A stretch of 64,000 nucleotides of DNA. Origin: Actinomyces ruminicola. Its GTDB lineage: Bacteria > Actinomycetota > Actinomycetes > Actinomycetales > Actinomycetaceae. Position 1 is the stretch's first letter. The number at the start of each line of letters is the position of its first letter. The translations under genes were made by a program, and so were the position numbers. The notes under the pieces were generated by a model. It did not search any database. It was not told the origin of the DNA and was given only the letters and a program-made list of their open reading frames with translations. Of the stretch, positions 11,497-21,577 are shown piece after piece. The stretch covers positions 1 through 64,000 of the forward strand of contig NZ_FNIM01000010.1 in assembly GCF_900103885.1 (NCBI RefSeq), read 5' to 3'.

Positions 11497-13206
11497 TCAC
11501 TCAGCCATGTAGCCGACGTCCTCCGCCCGCGCGGTGGACAGGCCGAACGCACCGTAGTTGGCGAGCTTCTTCGGCACGGCGCGGTAGTCGACGCGCGAGT
11601 AGATCGGGGTGACAGTGGCCAGCTCCCATATCTTGGCGTCGGCCTGGTTGGCCAGCTCGATGCGCTTGTCCGGATCGGCCTCGGTGGCCACCTGGCCGAT
11701 GAGCTCCTGCAGCTCCGGATCGGATACGCGGGAGTAGTTGGAGGCCGAGCCCTCGCCGTAGATCTGGCCGATGTTGGCCATGGGGTACTGGGTGCCCTGC
11801 CAGGCGAAGGCCGTAATCTCGAATTGGCCATCGTGGAGGCGGGCGAAGAAGTCATTGGGGTTGGTGTCATCCATGACAATCTCCACACCGATCGCCGCCA
11901 TATTGGCCTGCAGGATGCGCCCCTCGGTGGCAGAGGTGGAGATGTCAGGCATGCGCAGGTACTTGATGGAGAGCTTCTGCCCGTCCTTCTCGCGGAACTC
12001 GGCACCATCGGCCAGGGTCCAGCCGGCGGCCTCAAGATCAGCCGCGGCGGCCTCCGGGTCATAGGCGTACTCCCCGGTGTTGTCCACGTAACCATCGTTG
12101 TAGGGCATGAACAGGTGGTTGCCGAGCTGGACCTGGGAGGCCGGCACCGGCAGACCCTGCAAGTCGCCCTCGGAGATCGTGAGGCGGTCCATGCCCTTGA
12201 CCAGGGCCTGACGCACAGCCTGGTCGGCCAGGACGCCGGAGGAGCCGTTCATCGTGAAGTGACGCCACTGCAGGCCCGCCGCCTGGCGGATCTCGCCGTC
12301 GGCGCGCTGTCCGCACTGCTCGTAGGTGGCGGCGTCGATAATCGGGAAGACGTAGTCGATCTCGTTGTTGCCGAAGGCGGTACCGAGCTGGGAGGAGTCC
12401 ATGGCCCGAAGGGTGATCTTGTCCAGCAGCGGGGCGTCGCCCCACCAGTTCGGGTTGGGCTCCAGGGTGAGAAGCTGCTTGGCGGAGTCGGCGTCCGTTA
12501 CCAGGTAGGGCCCGGTCCAGTAGTCGGTGACGGAGGCATCGGTCCAGGAGGAGAAGACCTCCGCATCGGTGGTCAGGGCGGCGGGGATGATGCCGGGATC
12601 GGAGAAAACCATGGACCAATCAGGGAAGACGGCGTCGAAAGTGGTGATCACCTCGAACTTGTCGGCGCCGGCCTCAATGGACTCGATGTGGTCCCAGCCG
12701 TCGGTGGACGCGACCACGGCGTTGAAGTCTTCGTTCTTACCGTTGCAGGCCTGCCAGCAGCCCTGGTAGTCAGCCACCTGAATGGGCTCGCCACTGTTCC
12801 ACTTGGCCTCGGGGTTGAGGTGCATGGTGACAACGGTCTTGCCGTCCACTTCCTCCTCGGTGTAGTCGAGGCAGAAGTTAGTGTTCACCTCGAAGGTGCC
12901 GTCTTCGTTGTAGATCCAGTTCCGCACGCCGGTGAAGCCCTGCAGGGTGGTGCCGTTGTCCCCCACGTTGCCATCAATGTGCAGCGGATTGTAGTTGGGG
13001 ATCATGGCATCGATCGGGATACGGAATTCGCCGCCCTGCTGCAGGGCGGAGCGGTCCTGCGGATTGATGTCCGCGGCAGCCAGTTCCACCGCGCCGGCAG
13101 AGGCACTGGCGGATGAGGAGGACGAGCCCCCACCGCAGGCGGCCAGAGCCGCCAGGGCGGCCGCCGAGGCGGTGCCCGAGAGGAAGAGACGACGGTTGAT
13201 CTGCAT
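11497..13206 (-). CDS. ABC transporter substrate-binding lipoprotein, family 5
   Basis: Extracytoplasmic solute-binding protein of the DppA/OppA type, 569 residues. The N-terminus MQINRRLFLSG has a twin-arginine-like RR, a hydrophobic core and a lipobox LAAC (lipidated Cys near residue 24), then a Ser/Ala-rich linker. The body has family 5 features (ADINPQDRSALQQGGEFR, NPEAKWNSGEPIQVADYQ, AVRQALVKGMDR). The substrate is probably peptides, but family 5 also binds nickel and sugars. It is the last gene of a four-gene minus-strand cluster and lies 165 nt after the ATPase gene. Start ATG 13206. Confidence 0.9.
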   Translation of the reverse strand: MQINRRLFLSGTASAAALAALAACGGGSSSSSASASAGAVELAAADINPQDRSALQQGGEFRIPIDAMIPNYNPLHIDGNVGDNGTTLQGFTGVRNWIYNEDGTFEVNTNFCLDYTEEEVDGKTVVTMHLNPEAKWNSGEPIQVADYQGCWQACNGKNEDFNAVVASTDGWDHIESIEAGADKFEVITTFDAVFPDWSMVFSDPGIIPAALTTDAEVFSSWTDASVTDYWTGPYLVTDADSAKQLLTLEPNPNWWGDAPLLDKITLRAMDSSQLGTAFGNNEIDYVFPIIDAATYEQCGQRADGEIRQAAGLQWRHFTMNGSSGVLADQAVRQALVKGMDRLTISEGDLQGLPVPASQVQLGNHLFMPYNDGYVDNTGEYAYDPEAAAADLEAAGWTLADGAEFREKDGQKLSIKYLRMPDISTSATEGRILQANMAAIGVEIVMDDTNPNDFFARLHDGQFEITAFAWQGTQYPMANIGQIYGEGSASNYSRVSDPELQELIGQVATEADPDKRIELANQADAKIWELATVTPIYSRVDYRAVPKKLANYGAFGLSTARAEDVGYMAE

Positions 13207-13371
13207 GGTGGTACTCCGTTTCTGGATCGGCTGAGCGGATTTGCTGAGCCTTTGCTGGCAAGCAGGGCGCGTGTCGCGCCCTGCAGCTGTGAAAACCATA
13301 CGAGTGTTTTTGCACGTCAGGTGGGTATTCACTCCCAACTCGCACCAACCCGTACCCACTCGCAGGGGGAC

Positions 13372-15537
13372 TCAGAACACGGTGGCGTGCTCCGAGTAGT
13401 GGCAAGCGGCCTGGTGGTCTTCCCCCATCAAGGCGAAATCGGGCAGCCGCGTCAGACATGCTTCCCGCTGCTCATCGTCGAGTTCATTTGCGAACTTGGG
13501 GCAGCGAGTGCGGAAGGGGCATCCCGAAGGCGGGTTGGCGGGCGAGGGCAAGTCGCCCTGCAAGATGATGCGGCGGCGCGTGCGCTCCTTGACCGGGTCC
13601 GGAATCGGAATGGCCGAGAGCAGCGCCTGCGTGTAGGGGTGGGCTGGTGCGGAGAACACGGCGTCGACGTCGCCGATCTCCACGATCCGTCCCAGGTACA
13701 TGACCGCCACCCGGTCGGCGATGTGCCGCACCACGGACAAGTCGTGCGCCACGAACAGGTAGCTGAGCCCCAGGGTGGCACGCAGCTCGTCGAGCAGGTT
13801 GATCACGCCGGCCTGGATGGACACGTCCAGGGCGGAGACCGGCTCATCCAGCACCAGCAGGCTCGGCTCCAGGGCCAGCGCGCGGGCGATGCCGATGCGC
13901 TGGCGCTGCCCGCCGGAGAAGTTGCGCGGGTAGCGGTTGGCGTGGCTGGGCTCCAGGCCGACCAGCTCCATCAACTCGGCCACCCGCTCGGCGATCTCCC
14001 GTTTGGGACGTTTGAAGGCGCGCAGCGGCTCGGCAATCAGGTCGAACACCGGCAGGCGCGGGTCTAGTGATGCCATCGGATCCTGAAAGACGATCTGCAC
14101 GTCCTGGCGCATCCGGCGGCGCTCGGCGCGGGAGAGCTCATCCGTCTGCTTGCCCAGCACCACGATTTTGCCGTTCTGAGGCGCTTTGAGGTCAAGTACC
14201 TCCAACAGGGTGGTGGTCTTGCCACAGCCGGACTCCCCCACCAGCGCCAGAGTCTCCCCCCTGCGCACGTCAAAGGACACATCCGCGACGGCGTGGACGG
14301 TACCCACACGGCGCTTGAACACGGCCCCCTTCATCAGCGGGAAATCCTTGACCAGGTCGGTAACTCGCAGGACCTCCTCACGCTGCGCGTGGGGCAGATC
14401 GAGGGCCTCCGGCGTCTTGAGCTTGGGCACCGGGAAGATGTCCCGGTAAGTCAGGTTCTCGGCCTCGATCTCCGGGAAGCGGCGGCAGGCGGACAGCTGC
14501 GGGCCCGCGGGGGCGTCGTCTACGGCATCGAGGCCGCCGTCGGGGCGCACCGGCACCAGGGCGGGCTCGCCTTCCAGGCAGGCGTCCTGCACCATGGGGC
14601 AGCGCGGCGCGAAGGGGCAGCCGCTGGGCTCGGCCAGCAGCGACGGCGGGTTGCCCTCCAGCGTGGCCAGGGCGGAATCCTTCTTGGCGTCCAGCCGAGG
14701 CAGCGCCCCGAGCAGGCCGATGGTGTAGGGCATGCGCGAGCGGTAGAACACGTCGTCGACGTCGCCGGACTCCACGATCCGGCCGGCATACATGACGCTG
14801 ACGCGATCGGCCATGCCGGCCACGACCCCCAGATCATGGGTGATCATGATGACGCCGGCGCCGGTCTCCTGCTTGGCGGTGCGCAGCACGTCCAGGATCT
14901 GCGCCTGAATGGTCACGTCCAGCGCGGTGGTGGGCTCGTCGGCAATGATCAGGTCTGGGTCGTTGGCAATGGCGATCGCAATGACGGCGCGCTGCCGCAT
15001 GCCGCCGGAGAACTCGTGCGGGTAGGCGTTGACGCGCACAGAAGGGTTGGGGATGCCCACCAGGTCCAGCAGCTCGATGGCGCGCCGGTTCGCGTCCTTG
15101 TCGGACATGCCGCGGTTATGGATCTTCAGTGCCTCCACGATCTGTCGGCCCACGGTGTAGACGGGGGTCAGGGCTGACAGCGGATCCTGGAACACCATGG
15201 ATACCTGAGTGCCACGGATCTTGGACATGTAGGCGTCCGAGCGACCCAGCAACTCCGTTCCGTGCAGCTTCACGGAACCGGAAACAGCCGCAGACTCGTC
15301 CAGCAGCCCCATCACGGCGGTGGAGGTAACCGACTTGCCGGAGCCGGACTCACCGACAAGGGCGAGAACCTCGCCGCGGGCCAGTTCCAGGTTTACACCG
15401 CGTACGGCATGCACTACGCCGTCTTCGGACGGGAAGTTGACGCGCAGATCCCGCACCTCCAGCAGCGGAGCGACCGCCGCGGGGTCAGGCAGGGCGTCAG
15501 CATCGAATGCGGGGGTCTGCTTGCGGGAACGGCTCAT
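13372..15537 (-). CDS. Fused double ATPase of a peptide-type ABC importer (DppD-DppF)
   Basis: A 721-residue protein with two complete ABC ATPase domains. Domain 1 has Walker [11 protein letters not shown] near residue 62, signature FSGGMRQR near 180 and Walker B LIIADEP. It ends with the oligopeptide-ABC C-terminal Cys motif ([14 protein letters not shown]). Domain 2 has Walker [11 protein letters not shown] near residue 432, signature FSGGQRQR near 540 and its own Cys motif ([14 protein letters not shown]). Most DppD and DppF proteins are separate, but fusions are known in actinobacteria. Its start overlaps the stop of the permease gene (15534-15537), so translation is probably coupled. Confidence 0.93.
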   Translation of the reverse strand: MSRSRKQTPAFDADALPDPAAVAPLLEVRDLRVNFPSEDGVVHAVRGVNLELARGEVLALVGESGSGKSVTSTAVMGLLDESAAVSGSVKLHGTELLGRSDAYMSKIRGTQVSMVFQDPLSALTPVYTVGRQIVEALKIHNRGMSDKDANRRAIELLDLVGIPNPSVRVNAYPHEFSGGMRQRAVIAIAIANDPDLIIADEPTTALDVTIQAQILDVLRTAKQETGAGVIMITHDLGVVAGMADRVSVMYAGRIVESGDVDDVFYRSRMPYTIGLLGALPRLDAKKDSALATLEGNPPSLLAEPSGCPFAPRCPMVQDACLEGEPALVPVRPDGGLDAVDDAPAGPQLSACRRFPEIEAENLTYRDIFPVPKLKTPEALDLPHAQREEVLRVTDLVKDFPLMKGAVFKRRVGTVHAVADVSFDVRRGETLALVGESGCGKTTTLLEVLDLKAPQNGKIVVLGKQTDELSRAERRRMRQDVQIVFQDPMASLDPRLPVFDLIAEPLRAFKRPKREIAERVAELMELVGLEPSHANRYPRNFSGGQRQRIGIARALALEPSLLVLDEPVSALDVSIQAGVINLLDELRATLGLSYLFVAHDLSVVRHIADRVAVMYLGRIVEIGDVDAVFSAPAHPYTQALLSAIPIPDPVKERTRRRIILQGDLPSPANPPSGCPFRTRCPKFANELDDEQREACLTRLPDFALMGEDHQAACHYSEHATVF

Positions 15538-16547
15538 GCCCTACCTCCAGACTTGGACGAGGCGTCGAGTGCGTCGCGCACGCCGTCGCCAATGAGGTTG
15601 ACGCACACCAGCATGACGATCAGGACGACGGCGGGGGCGACGAAGGCCCAGGGGTAAACGGCGACGTCGCCCTGCGACTGCTGGATCAGCGTGCCCAGGG
15701 AGGTGTTCGGCGGCTTCACGCCGAAGCCGAAGTATGACAGGGTCGTCTCGCTCAGCACCGCGCTGGCGATGCCAAGCGTGGCGTCGATAATGATGTAGGA
15801 GGAGACGTTGGGCAGGATGTGACGGGCGATGATCCGCGGCGCACTGACTCCCATATAACGGGCAGCCGTCACGTACTCCATGTTCCGCACTGACAGCGTC
15901 ATTGAGCGGATCACTCGAGCAGTGAGCATCCAGCCGAAGGCCGCCAGCAGGATGATGAACAGCGGGATGGAGCCCTTGGACTGGCCGGACACCGACTGAG
16001 AGACGATGGCGATGATCAGGAAGGAGGGCACCACCAGCAGCAGGTCAATGACCCACAGGGCAGCCTTGTCGAACCACCCGCCGAAGTAGGCGGCGGCACT
16101 GCCGACGATGGCGGCGACACCGGTCTGAATCGCGGCCACGCTCAAGCCGATGATGAGCGACTTGCGCAGGCCCTCGATCACCATGGCGAACACGTCCGAG
16201 CCGTCCTTGGTGGTGCCCAGCCAATGGTCAGCGTTCGGAGCCACGTGGAAGGCGAGGAAGTCGGGCTCGGTGTAGTGGTAGCGGGCGATGTGCGGGCCGA
16301 TGATGGCCAGCAGCACGATCAGCCCGAAGCCCACCAGCCCACCGACGGCGCTCTTGTTGCGGAAGAAGCGACGTCGCAGGATCTGCCCCCGAGTCAGCCG
16401 GGCCGCCTGCGCGGCAGAGTCGGCCGTTTCCGGCGCATTGCCGGGGATGGCGGTCTCCAGCGAGGCGCCGGGCGCGGAGTCGGGCCCGATGGCGGAGTCC
16501 GGACGGTTGGAGGCGCGACTTCCGGGGACTGTTGAGTTGCCGGTCAT
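15534..16547 (-). CDS. Peptide-type ABC permease, DppC-like
   Basis: Inner-membrane permease of 337 residues. An N-terminal soluble stretch (about residues 1-60) is followed by about six membrane helices. The BPD_transp_1 EAA loop is visible as AARYMGVSAPRIIARHILPN. The OppC N-terminal region (RRRFFRNKSAVGGLVG) marks it as the C-type permease. It ends by overlapping the ATPase gene by 4 nt and starts one base after the DppB-like stop, so the operon is tight. Confidence 0.93.
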   Translation of the reverse strand: MTGNSTVPGSRASNRPDSAIGPDSAPGASLETAIPGNAPETADSAAQAARLTRGQILRRRFFRNKSAVGGLVGFGLIVLLAIIGPHIARYHYTEPDFLAFHVAPNADHWLGTTKDGSDVFAMVIEGLRKSLIIGLSVAAIQTGVAAIVGSAAAYFGGWFDKAALWVIDLLLVVPSFLIIAIVSQSVSGQSKGSIPLFIILLAAFGWMLTARVIRSMTLSVRNMEYVTAARYMGVSAPRIIARHILPNVSSYIIIDATLGIASAVLSETTLSYFGFGVKPPNTSLGTLIQQSQGDVAVYPWAFVAPAVVLIVMLVCVNLIGDGVRDALDASSKSGGRA

Positions 16548-16548
16548 A

Positions 16549-17508
16549 TCAGCTCACCCTCACGCGCGGGTCAATGATCGCCACGAGGACGTCAGACAGG
16601 AGGGCACCGATCAGCGTCATCAGTCCGGAGAAGGCGACCACGGCGACGGTGCCGTTGATGTCGAAGGTGGAGATGGAGGTGACGGCGTACTCACCCATGC
16701 CGTGCCAGGTGAAGACGGTCTCCGTGATGGAGGCGCCAACGAACATGGTAGCCAGGGCGAAGGCGAAGTAGGTGCCCATGGGGATCAGTGAGGTGCGCAG
16801 CGCGTGGCGGGTAATGGCCTGATGCTTGCGCAGTCCCTTGGCGCGGGCGGTGCGCACATAGTCGGCGCCGAGGGTATCGAGCATGAGGTTGCGCTGGTAG
16901 CGCGAGTAGGTGGCGATGCCTGTAAGCGACATGGAGATGGTCGGCAGCAGCAGGTGTTGGGCGCGACCGACGAAGCCGGAGCCCTCGCCGACGAACTCGA
17001 AGACCTGCCCGCCCAGGGCGGCGTTGGCCTTGATGGCACCGAGTTTGAGGAACAGGGCGATGACCATGACCGGCGTGGAGAAGACGATCAGGGAAAGCAC
17101 CGTGATTATGCGGTCGGCGGCGGAGTACTGCTTGGTGGCGGTCCAAGCGCCTAGTGCCGTGCCGACGCCCATACCGATGAAGGAGCCGAGGAAGACCAGC
17201 CGCACCGATACCCACATGCGGCGGGCAACGATGGCGTTGACAGACTCGCCCTTGGGGGTCTTGCCCCAGTCCCATTCAGTGAGCACACCGGTAGCCCAGA
17301 TCCTGAAGCGATCCATAACCGGATCGTTGGGGTTGATGTTGTAGGACGTGAGCGTGGCGTAAATGCCGTCCCAATTGAGCTTGGTGTTGCTCATGTCGTA
17401 CAACCCCAGCGGGTTGAGCTGCGTTGCGGCGAGGAAGTACGCCAGCACGGTCGCTATGAACAACAGGAGCGCGTAGTTCGCGATCCTGCGCATTAGGTAC
17501 GGAAACAT
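16549..17508 (-). CDS. Peptide-type ABC permease, DppB-like
   Basis: First gene of the importer operon, 319 residues, with about six membrane helices starting LMRRIANYALLLFIATVLAY. The EAA motif reads ADYVRTARAKGLRKHQAI, typical of B-type peptide permeases. The ATG at 17508 is preceded by AGAGAAGA. A hairpin (17526-17547) in the leader lies immediately upstream of that ribosome site. It probably dimerises with the DppC-like protein downstream. Confidence 0.93.
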   Translation of the reverse strand: MFPYLMRRIANYALLLFIATVLAYFLAATQLNPLGLYDMSNTKLNWDGIYATLTSYNINPNDPVMDRFRIWATGVLTEWDWGKTPKGESVNAIVARRMWVSVRLVFLGSFIGMGVGTALGAWTATKQYSAADRIITVLSLIVFSTPVMVIALFLKLGAIKANAALGGQVFEFVGEGSGFVGRAQHLLLPTISMSLTGIATYSRYQRNLMLDTLGADYVRTARAKGLRKHQAITRHALRTSLIPMGTYFAFALATMFVGASITETVFTWHGMGEYAVTSISTFDINGTVAVVAFSGLMTLIGALLSDVLVAIIDPRVRVS

Positions 17509-17880
17509 GCGGTCTTCTCTTTGGCGGGCCGCGGGAGGACGCGGCCCCTCGGGGAGGCCGGATTCCGTGCGGCTACGGACGTCCTGCCCGGATCAAGTCG
17601 CCCACGGGCGGCTCCAGGACCGGACGGACCGTCTCACGATACCCGCATTTCGAGACGCCCTTGGCACCCTGGAGGCCAAGAGCGGGGTGCCCTGTCCAAC
17701 GATGTCCAGCATCGAACCGGCGAATAACGGCCACCCAAGTAACCTCCGCCACATTCCATCCGTGGGCGGCAGCGGGCACCCCGGACTCGCCACACCGACC
17801 GAGAGGAAGCCCGCCGCCCCGCGCAGGGCCGCCGGAAGCGGCCGCCCCGGGCGGGGACTCGGCGGCGTCGGCGCGGACGG
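17509..17880. other. Spacer between importer operon and BASS gene, with two hairpins
   Basis: No gene recognised in 372 bases. It should hold the dppB-like promoter, but no clear -35/-10 pair is visible. A stem GGGCCGC/GCGGCCC (17526-17532 with 17541-17547, 8-nt loop) lies in the presumed 5' leader of the importer operon. Confidence 0.5.
17827..17843 (-). terminator. Hairpin after the BASS transporter gene
   Basis: GGCCGC-CGGAA-GCGGCC, a 6-bp stem with a 5-nt loop, 37 nt past the stop at 17881 on the minus strand. There is no U-tract. Confidence 0.4.
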
Positions 17881-18885
17881 TCAGCTCGCGGCGCGAGCGT
17901 CCCGACGGCGGAACAGGGCCGCCACCACGGCGCCGGAGAGGTTGTGCCAGATGGAGAAGACCGCACCCGGCAGGGCCGCCTCCGGGCTGAAGTACTGGGC
18001 GGCGAGCCCGGCCGCCAGCCCCGAGTTCTGCATGCCGACCTCAATGGCGGTGGTGCGCGAGGCCTTCTCGTCGCGGCTGGTCACCCGTCCGATCAGGTAG
18101 CCGAGCAGGTAGCCCAGGCAGTTGTGCAGGGCGACCACCAGCAGCACCAGCAGCCCGGCGGAGGCGATCTTGGCGGCCGAGCCGGAGACCACGGCGATCA
18201 CCACGTAGCAAATGCCGAGCACGGAGATCCACGGCATGACCGGCAGCAGCGGCTCCACAAAGCGCCCCAGGAGGGCGCGGACCACCAGGCCGCCGACGAC
18301 GGGCACCAGCACGATCTTGACGATCGACAGCGCCATGGAGCCGCCGTCGACGGGCATGTACTGGCCGGCGAGCCACTGGGTGAGCAGCGGCGTCATCAGC
18401 GGAGCCAGCAGGGTGGAGATCGAGGTCATGGTCACCGACAGCGCCACGTCACCGCGCGAGAGGTAGGAGATCACATTGGAGGAGGTGCCGCCGGGGGCGC
18501 AGCCCACCAGGATGACACCTGCGGCCAGGGCCGGGTCCAGCTGGAAGATGCGGGTGAGCGTCCAGGCAATGATCGGCATGACCACGAACTGTGCGGCCAC
18601 GCCCACCAGCACCGGCAGGGGGCGGCGCACCACCAGGGCGAAGTCGGGGACCGTGAGGGTCAGCCCCATGCCGAACATGATGATGCCCAGCGCGTAGTTG
18701 GTGCCCGCCGCCAGCGGGCTGAGCGCCTCGGGGGCCAGCATCGCGGCGGCGAAGGCCAGCAGGATCAGCAGCGGGAAGACCGTGACGGCGATGTAGGCGG
18801 AGCGGTCCTCATCGCTGCGCTTCGCAGGTGCCGGGTGGGAGCCCGTCGGCTCTGGAGAGTACGGGGAATCGACTGGGTTGGTCAT
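17881..18885 (-). CDS. Bile acid:sodium symporter family (BASS) transporter
   Basis: Integral membrane protein of 334 residues with about nine or ten helices after a polar N-terminus of about 30 residues. Family marks are GMGLTLTVPDFALVVRRP and the unwound-helix motif GCAPGGTSSNVISYLSRGD. The later ENxG-like region reads EVGMQNSGLAAGLA. BASS proteins move organic anions such as pantoate, pyruvate or bile acids with sodium, and the substrate here is unknown. It is transcribed alone; bioY ends 63 nt upstream on the same strand. Confidence 0.9.
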   Translation of the reverse strand: MTNPVDSPYSPEPTGSHPAPAKRSDEDRSAYIAVTVFPLLILLAFAAAMLAPEALSPLAAGTNYALGIIMFGMGLTLTVPDFALVVRRPLPVLVGVAAQFVVMPIIAWTLTRIFQLDPALAAGVILVGCAPGGTSSNVISYLSRGDVALSVTMTSISTLLAPLMTPLLTQWLAGQYMPVDGGSMALSIVKIVLVPVVGGLVVRALLGRFVEPLLPVMPWISVLGICYVVIAVVSGSAAKIASAGLLVLLVVALHNCLGYLLGYLIGRVTSRDEKASRTTAIEVGMQNSGLAAGLAAQYFSPEAALPGAVFSIWHNLSGAVVAALFRRRDARAAS

Positions 18886-18948
18886 GGTGCAGTCCTATCG
18901 CCGCCTACCGCGATGCGGAGGGCCGGTCTCGGCACTCGGGAGCGCGTG

Positions 18949-19551
18949 TCAGCGCAGCGCGGTCGGCCGGGGCAGCAGAGCCGCGGCGAAGGACTTCAGC
19001 AGATCACCGATCACGAACGGCGCCAGCCCCATGGCGAGCACCGCGCCCCAAGAGGCGCCGGTGGCGGCCTTCAGCCAGACCAGCCCGGGCGCGTAGACGA
19101 GGGCGGAGGCGAGCAGCATGAGGCCGACTCGCACCGCCGACGCACGCAGGGCCGCCATCGCCCCCGCGCCACGGCTGACGGAGGTGGCACCGGCCCGGCC
19201 GGCGAGCAGCGCGGCGAGCCCGTAGCCGAGCACATACCCGAAGGAGGCGGTGATGCCGCCGTTCCCGCCCGCCAGCACCGGGGCTCCGAGCGCGGCCGCG
19301 GCGGCGAACAGGGACACGGCCGCCAGGCCGCGGCGAGAGCCGAGCACCCCGCCCACGCCGAGGGCGGCGAAGGTGCCGAGCGTCACCGGCACCGGGGTGA
19401 AGGGCAGGGGTAGGGCGATCTGGCCGATCAGGGCGATGGCGACGGCCCCGCTGAGGACGAGCGCCGCCTCGCGGGCCACACGGTGGACCCGGGGCGCGGC
19501 GGCGGCCGGAGCGGCTTCAACGCGGACAGCAGGACGCGGGTTTGTGCTCAT
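18949..19551 (-). CDS. bioY: Biotin transporter BioY (ECF S component)
   Basis: Membrane substrate-binding subunit for biotin uptake, 200 residues. The diagnostic BioY stretch is IALPLPFTPVPVTLGTFAAL near residues 49-68, followed by Gly/Ala-rich helices (GNGGITASFGYVLGYGLAAL). Start ATG 19551 (MSTNPRPAV). The frame remains open upstream without supporting signals. No bioM/bioN energising genes are present here, so it would depend on a shared ECF module or act alone. Confidence 0.92.
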   Translation of the reverse strand: MSTNPRPAVRVEAAPAAAAPRVHRVAREAALVLSGAVAIALIGQIALPLPFTPVPVTLGTFAALGVGGVLGSRRGLAAVSLFAAAAALGAPVLAGGNGGITASFGYVLGYGLAALLAGRAGATSVSRGAGAMAALRASAVRVGLMLLASALVYAPGLVWLKAATGASWGAVLAMGLAPFVIGDLLKSFAAALLPRPTALR

Positions 19552-19752
19552 GCCACTACCGTAGGGGGCGAGGCCTCCACGACGCACCGCCGTTTGCCGC
19601 CCGTATCCGCGAGCACATCTTGTGGGATACCTCCAACTCTCGGTTGTAGGACAGCCCACGTGTCAAAGGCCTTCCCCTACCCGCCCGGGTGAGCACCGCC
19701 AACACGCCCAGGCCGGCACCTGTGACACACCGCGGCTGCCAGACCAGGCAGG

Positions 19753-19880
19753 CCTGTCATGGAATGCACCACTTTCAACCAGTACTGTCCCCGGCACGCC
19801 ACATCGAGCCGCATGATTCCGCGGTGACTGCGGGGGCCGCAGAGGAAGGAGACGCAGAAAGTGGTGCACTCCATGACAGG
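19753..19880. repeat. Long-arm inverted-repeat element, copy A
   Basis: Arms of 24 bp (19753-19776 and 19857-19880) are reverse complements with one mismatch and enclose 80 bp. CCGCATGATTCC starts 33 nt after the left arm (19809). It shares architecture and motif with 36659-36784 and 53930-54054. It lies 48 nt past the stop of the beta-helix lipoprotein gene, in the 376-nt gap that otherwise holds no gene. Confidence 0.85.
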
Positions 19881-19927
19881 TGTCGGCCTCGAGCGCCGCG
19901 TACGCCGCAAGACGCCCAACCGCGGAC

Positions 19928-21280
19928 TCAGGAGACCGTGACACTCCCGGAGGTGGCGCCGGTGGCGGCACCACCGTTGGTGGTGCTGACGGTGATGGCG
20001 GAGGTGGAACCGGCGGTGATGACGCCGTCGAAGCTGGTGGCGTCCATGGTGAGGGTCAGGGTGCCGCCGTTGGAGCCGGAGCTGCCCCAGCGGTCCTCGT
20101 CTGCGGTGGCCAGGCCGCCGGAGGTCTCCAGGGTGCAGCCGGTCAGGGTGGCCTCGGCAGTGGTGTTGGTGACGTAGAGGATCGGTACGTCCCGACTGCA
20201 GGTCAGGGCCACGTTGGTCAGGGCCAGGGTGGAGGCCTCGGTGGCCGCGTCGGCGTCGGCGGCGTCGCCGGACATGGACTGGTACAGCATCACTCCCGCG
20301 GTCTCGGAGTCGGTGGTGAAGGTCGAGTCGGAGACGGTGGCGTGGTTCTTGCCCTCGACGACGATCGCCTGCCCCTGCCCCGCGGTTCCGGTCAGGCCGG
20401 AGACGGTGATCTCGCCGGTGGAGTAGATGCAGGGCGAGCCGTCGCCGGCGGTGGTGAAGGTGTTGGTGCCGTCCACCGTCACCGTGCCGGAGCCGCGGTC
20501 GGTGGCGACGGCGGCGCAGTGGGCGCCCTCGGTGGTGATGGTGAGGTCGGCGCCGGTGATGGTGCCCGCGTAGGTGGCGTGCAGGCCACGGGAGGACTCC
20601 CCGGTGGTGGCAATGGCACTGGCTGTGACTTCGGCGGTGGCGCCACCGGTGGCGACGACGGCGTTGGCGCCGGAGGCGTCGGTGGTCAGCGTGGTCTGGT
20701 CGACACTGGCACTGCTGGAGTCTCCGACCACCACCACGGCGGAATTGAGCCCGTAGAAGCTGTAGGAGTCGTCCACCCCGTGCTCGCCGTCGGTGGAGGC
20801 GTCGCCGGACTTGTTGATGCGGGCGTTGGTGACGGTGAGGGCGCCGCCGTTGACGACCAGGAAGACGGCCTCGTCGGCGCTGGTGGATTCGTAGGTGCCA
20901 CCGTCGATGGTGGCCGTGATGCCGTCCACGATGTAGGCACCGTTCAGGGTGACCTCCTTGTCCCCGATGGAGCCGGTCCAGGGGCCGGCGGACAGGGCGG
21001 TGTTCGAAGCGCTGGCCTCGTGGTACTCGGGGCCGGTGGCGACGTCCGCGTCGGTGGAGGCAGTGGCATCGGTCGTCGCAGCGGCGGAGTTGCTCGCAGC
21101 ACCGGAGGCGGCGGAGGCCGACGTACCGGAGGAGCCACACGCGGCCAGCGCCCCGGCCGCAGCCAGGCCGAGGCCGCCCACCAGCATTGCACGTCTGCGC
21201 ATGAGGAAGCGGTCGACGGTCACGTCACCGTCCTTGGTGGTTTCGTCGGCGCGGGCGTAGCGGGGGCGATTGAAAGCCAT
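19928..21280 (-). CDS. Beta-helix-like secreted lipoprotein
   Basis: A 450-residue predicted lipoprotein. Charged N-terminus, RRR, hydrophobic segment and lipobox LAAC (Cys near residue 48), then a long Ser/Ala/Thr linker. The body consists of imperfect repeats rich in T, G, A and V with frequent short strands (ITATIDGGTYESTS, GALTVTNARINKSG, AEVTASAIATTGES). This pattern is typical of right-handed parallel beta-helix or pectate-lyase-like folds, and similar proteins are annotated as carbohydrate-binding. No catalytic residues can be assigned. The first ATG (21280) gives an unusually long n-region; ATG 21202 (MRRRAMLVGG) would give a standard signal peptide. Confidence 0.75.
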   Translation of the reverse strand: MAFNRPRYARADETTKDGDVTVDRFLMRRRAMLVGGLGLAAAGALAACGSSGTSASAASGAASNSAAATTDATASTDADVATGPEYHEASASNTALSAGPWTGSIGDKEVTLNGAYIVDGITATIDGGTYESTSADEAVFLVVNGGALTVTNARINKSGDASTDGEHGVDDSYSFYGLNSAVVVVGDSSSASVDQTTLTTDASGANAVVATGGATAEVTASAIATTGESSRGLHATYAGTITGADLTITTEGAHCAAVATDRGSGTVTVDGTNTFTTAGDGSPCIYSTGEITVSGLTGTAGQGQAIVVEGKNHATVSDSTFTTDSETAGVMLYQSMSGDAADADAATEASTLALTNVALTCSRDVPILYVTNTTAEATLTGCTLETSGGLATADEDRWGSSGSNGGTLTLTMDATSFDGVITAGSTSAITVSTTNGGAATGATSGSVTVS

Positions 21281-21447
21281 TGGGATCTCCTCCGAGTGCT
21301 GATGCCGCCGCCGGAGAGCGGAGCCCTGGCCCGTTCGCGCCGGAGGCGGCTGGTCGTGTCACCCATCAGTGTGTTCGCCGTCGATATGGGCGAGCTGTGC
21401 GCGCCGTATGGTTACGGCGTGACTTGACGGCCGCGTCCCGGCTGTGG

Positions 21448-21561
21448 GTCTGCAACGCCACTTCACCGTTCAGAACGCCACTTAGCGCTCTGCTGAGGGC
21501 CCCGGGGGGCATTCAACCAGCCACGAACCGGCGTAGTAGACCGCGAAGTGGCGTAGTAGAC
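21448..21561. repeat. Inverted-arm element D upstream of the Nudix gene
   Basis: Arms of 17 bp (21448-21464 and 21545-21561) pair at 15 of 17 positions and enclose exactly 80 bp, as in element A. It lacks CCGCATGAT. Inside, AACGCCACTT and GGCGTAGTAGAC each occur twice as direct repeats. It ends 16 nt before the Nudix start codon, in the divergent spacer shared with the lipoprotein gene. Confidence 0.55.
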
Positions 21562-21577
21562 GCGCTAGCGTGCCGCC

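Noticed and set aside
13321-13359. GTGGGTA/TACCCAC pair upstream of the binding-protein gene
   Set aside because: Only a 7-bp stem with a 25-nt loop; too weak to call an attenuator.
19880-21427. 515-codon plus-strand open frame
   Set aside because: Glycine-rich antisense of the repetitive beta-helix lipoprotein gene.
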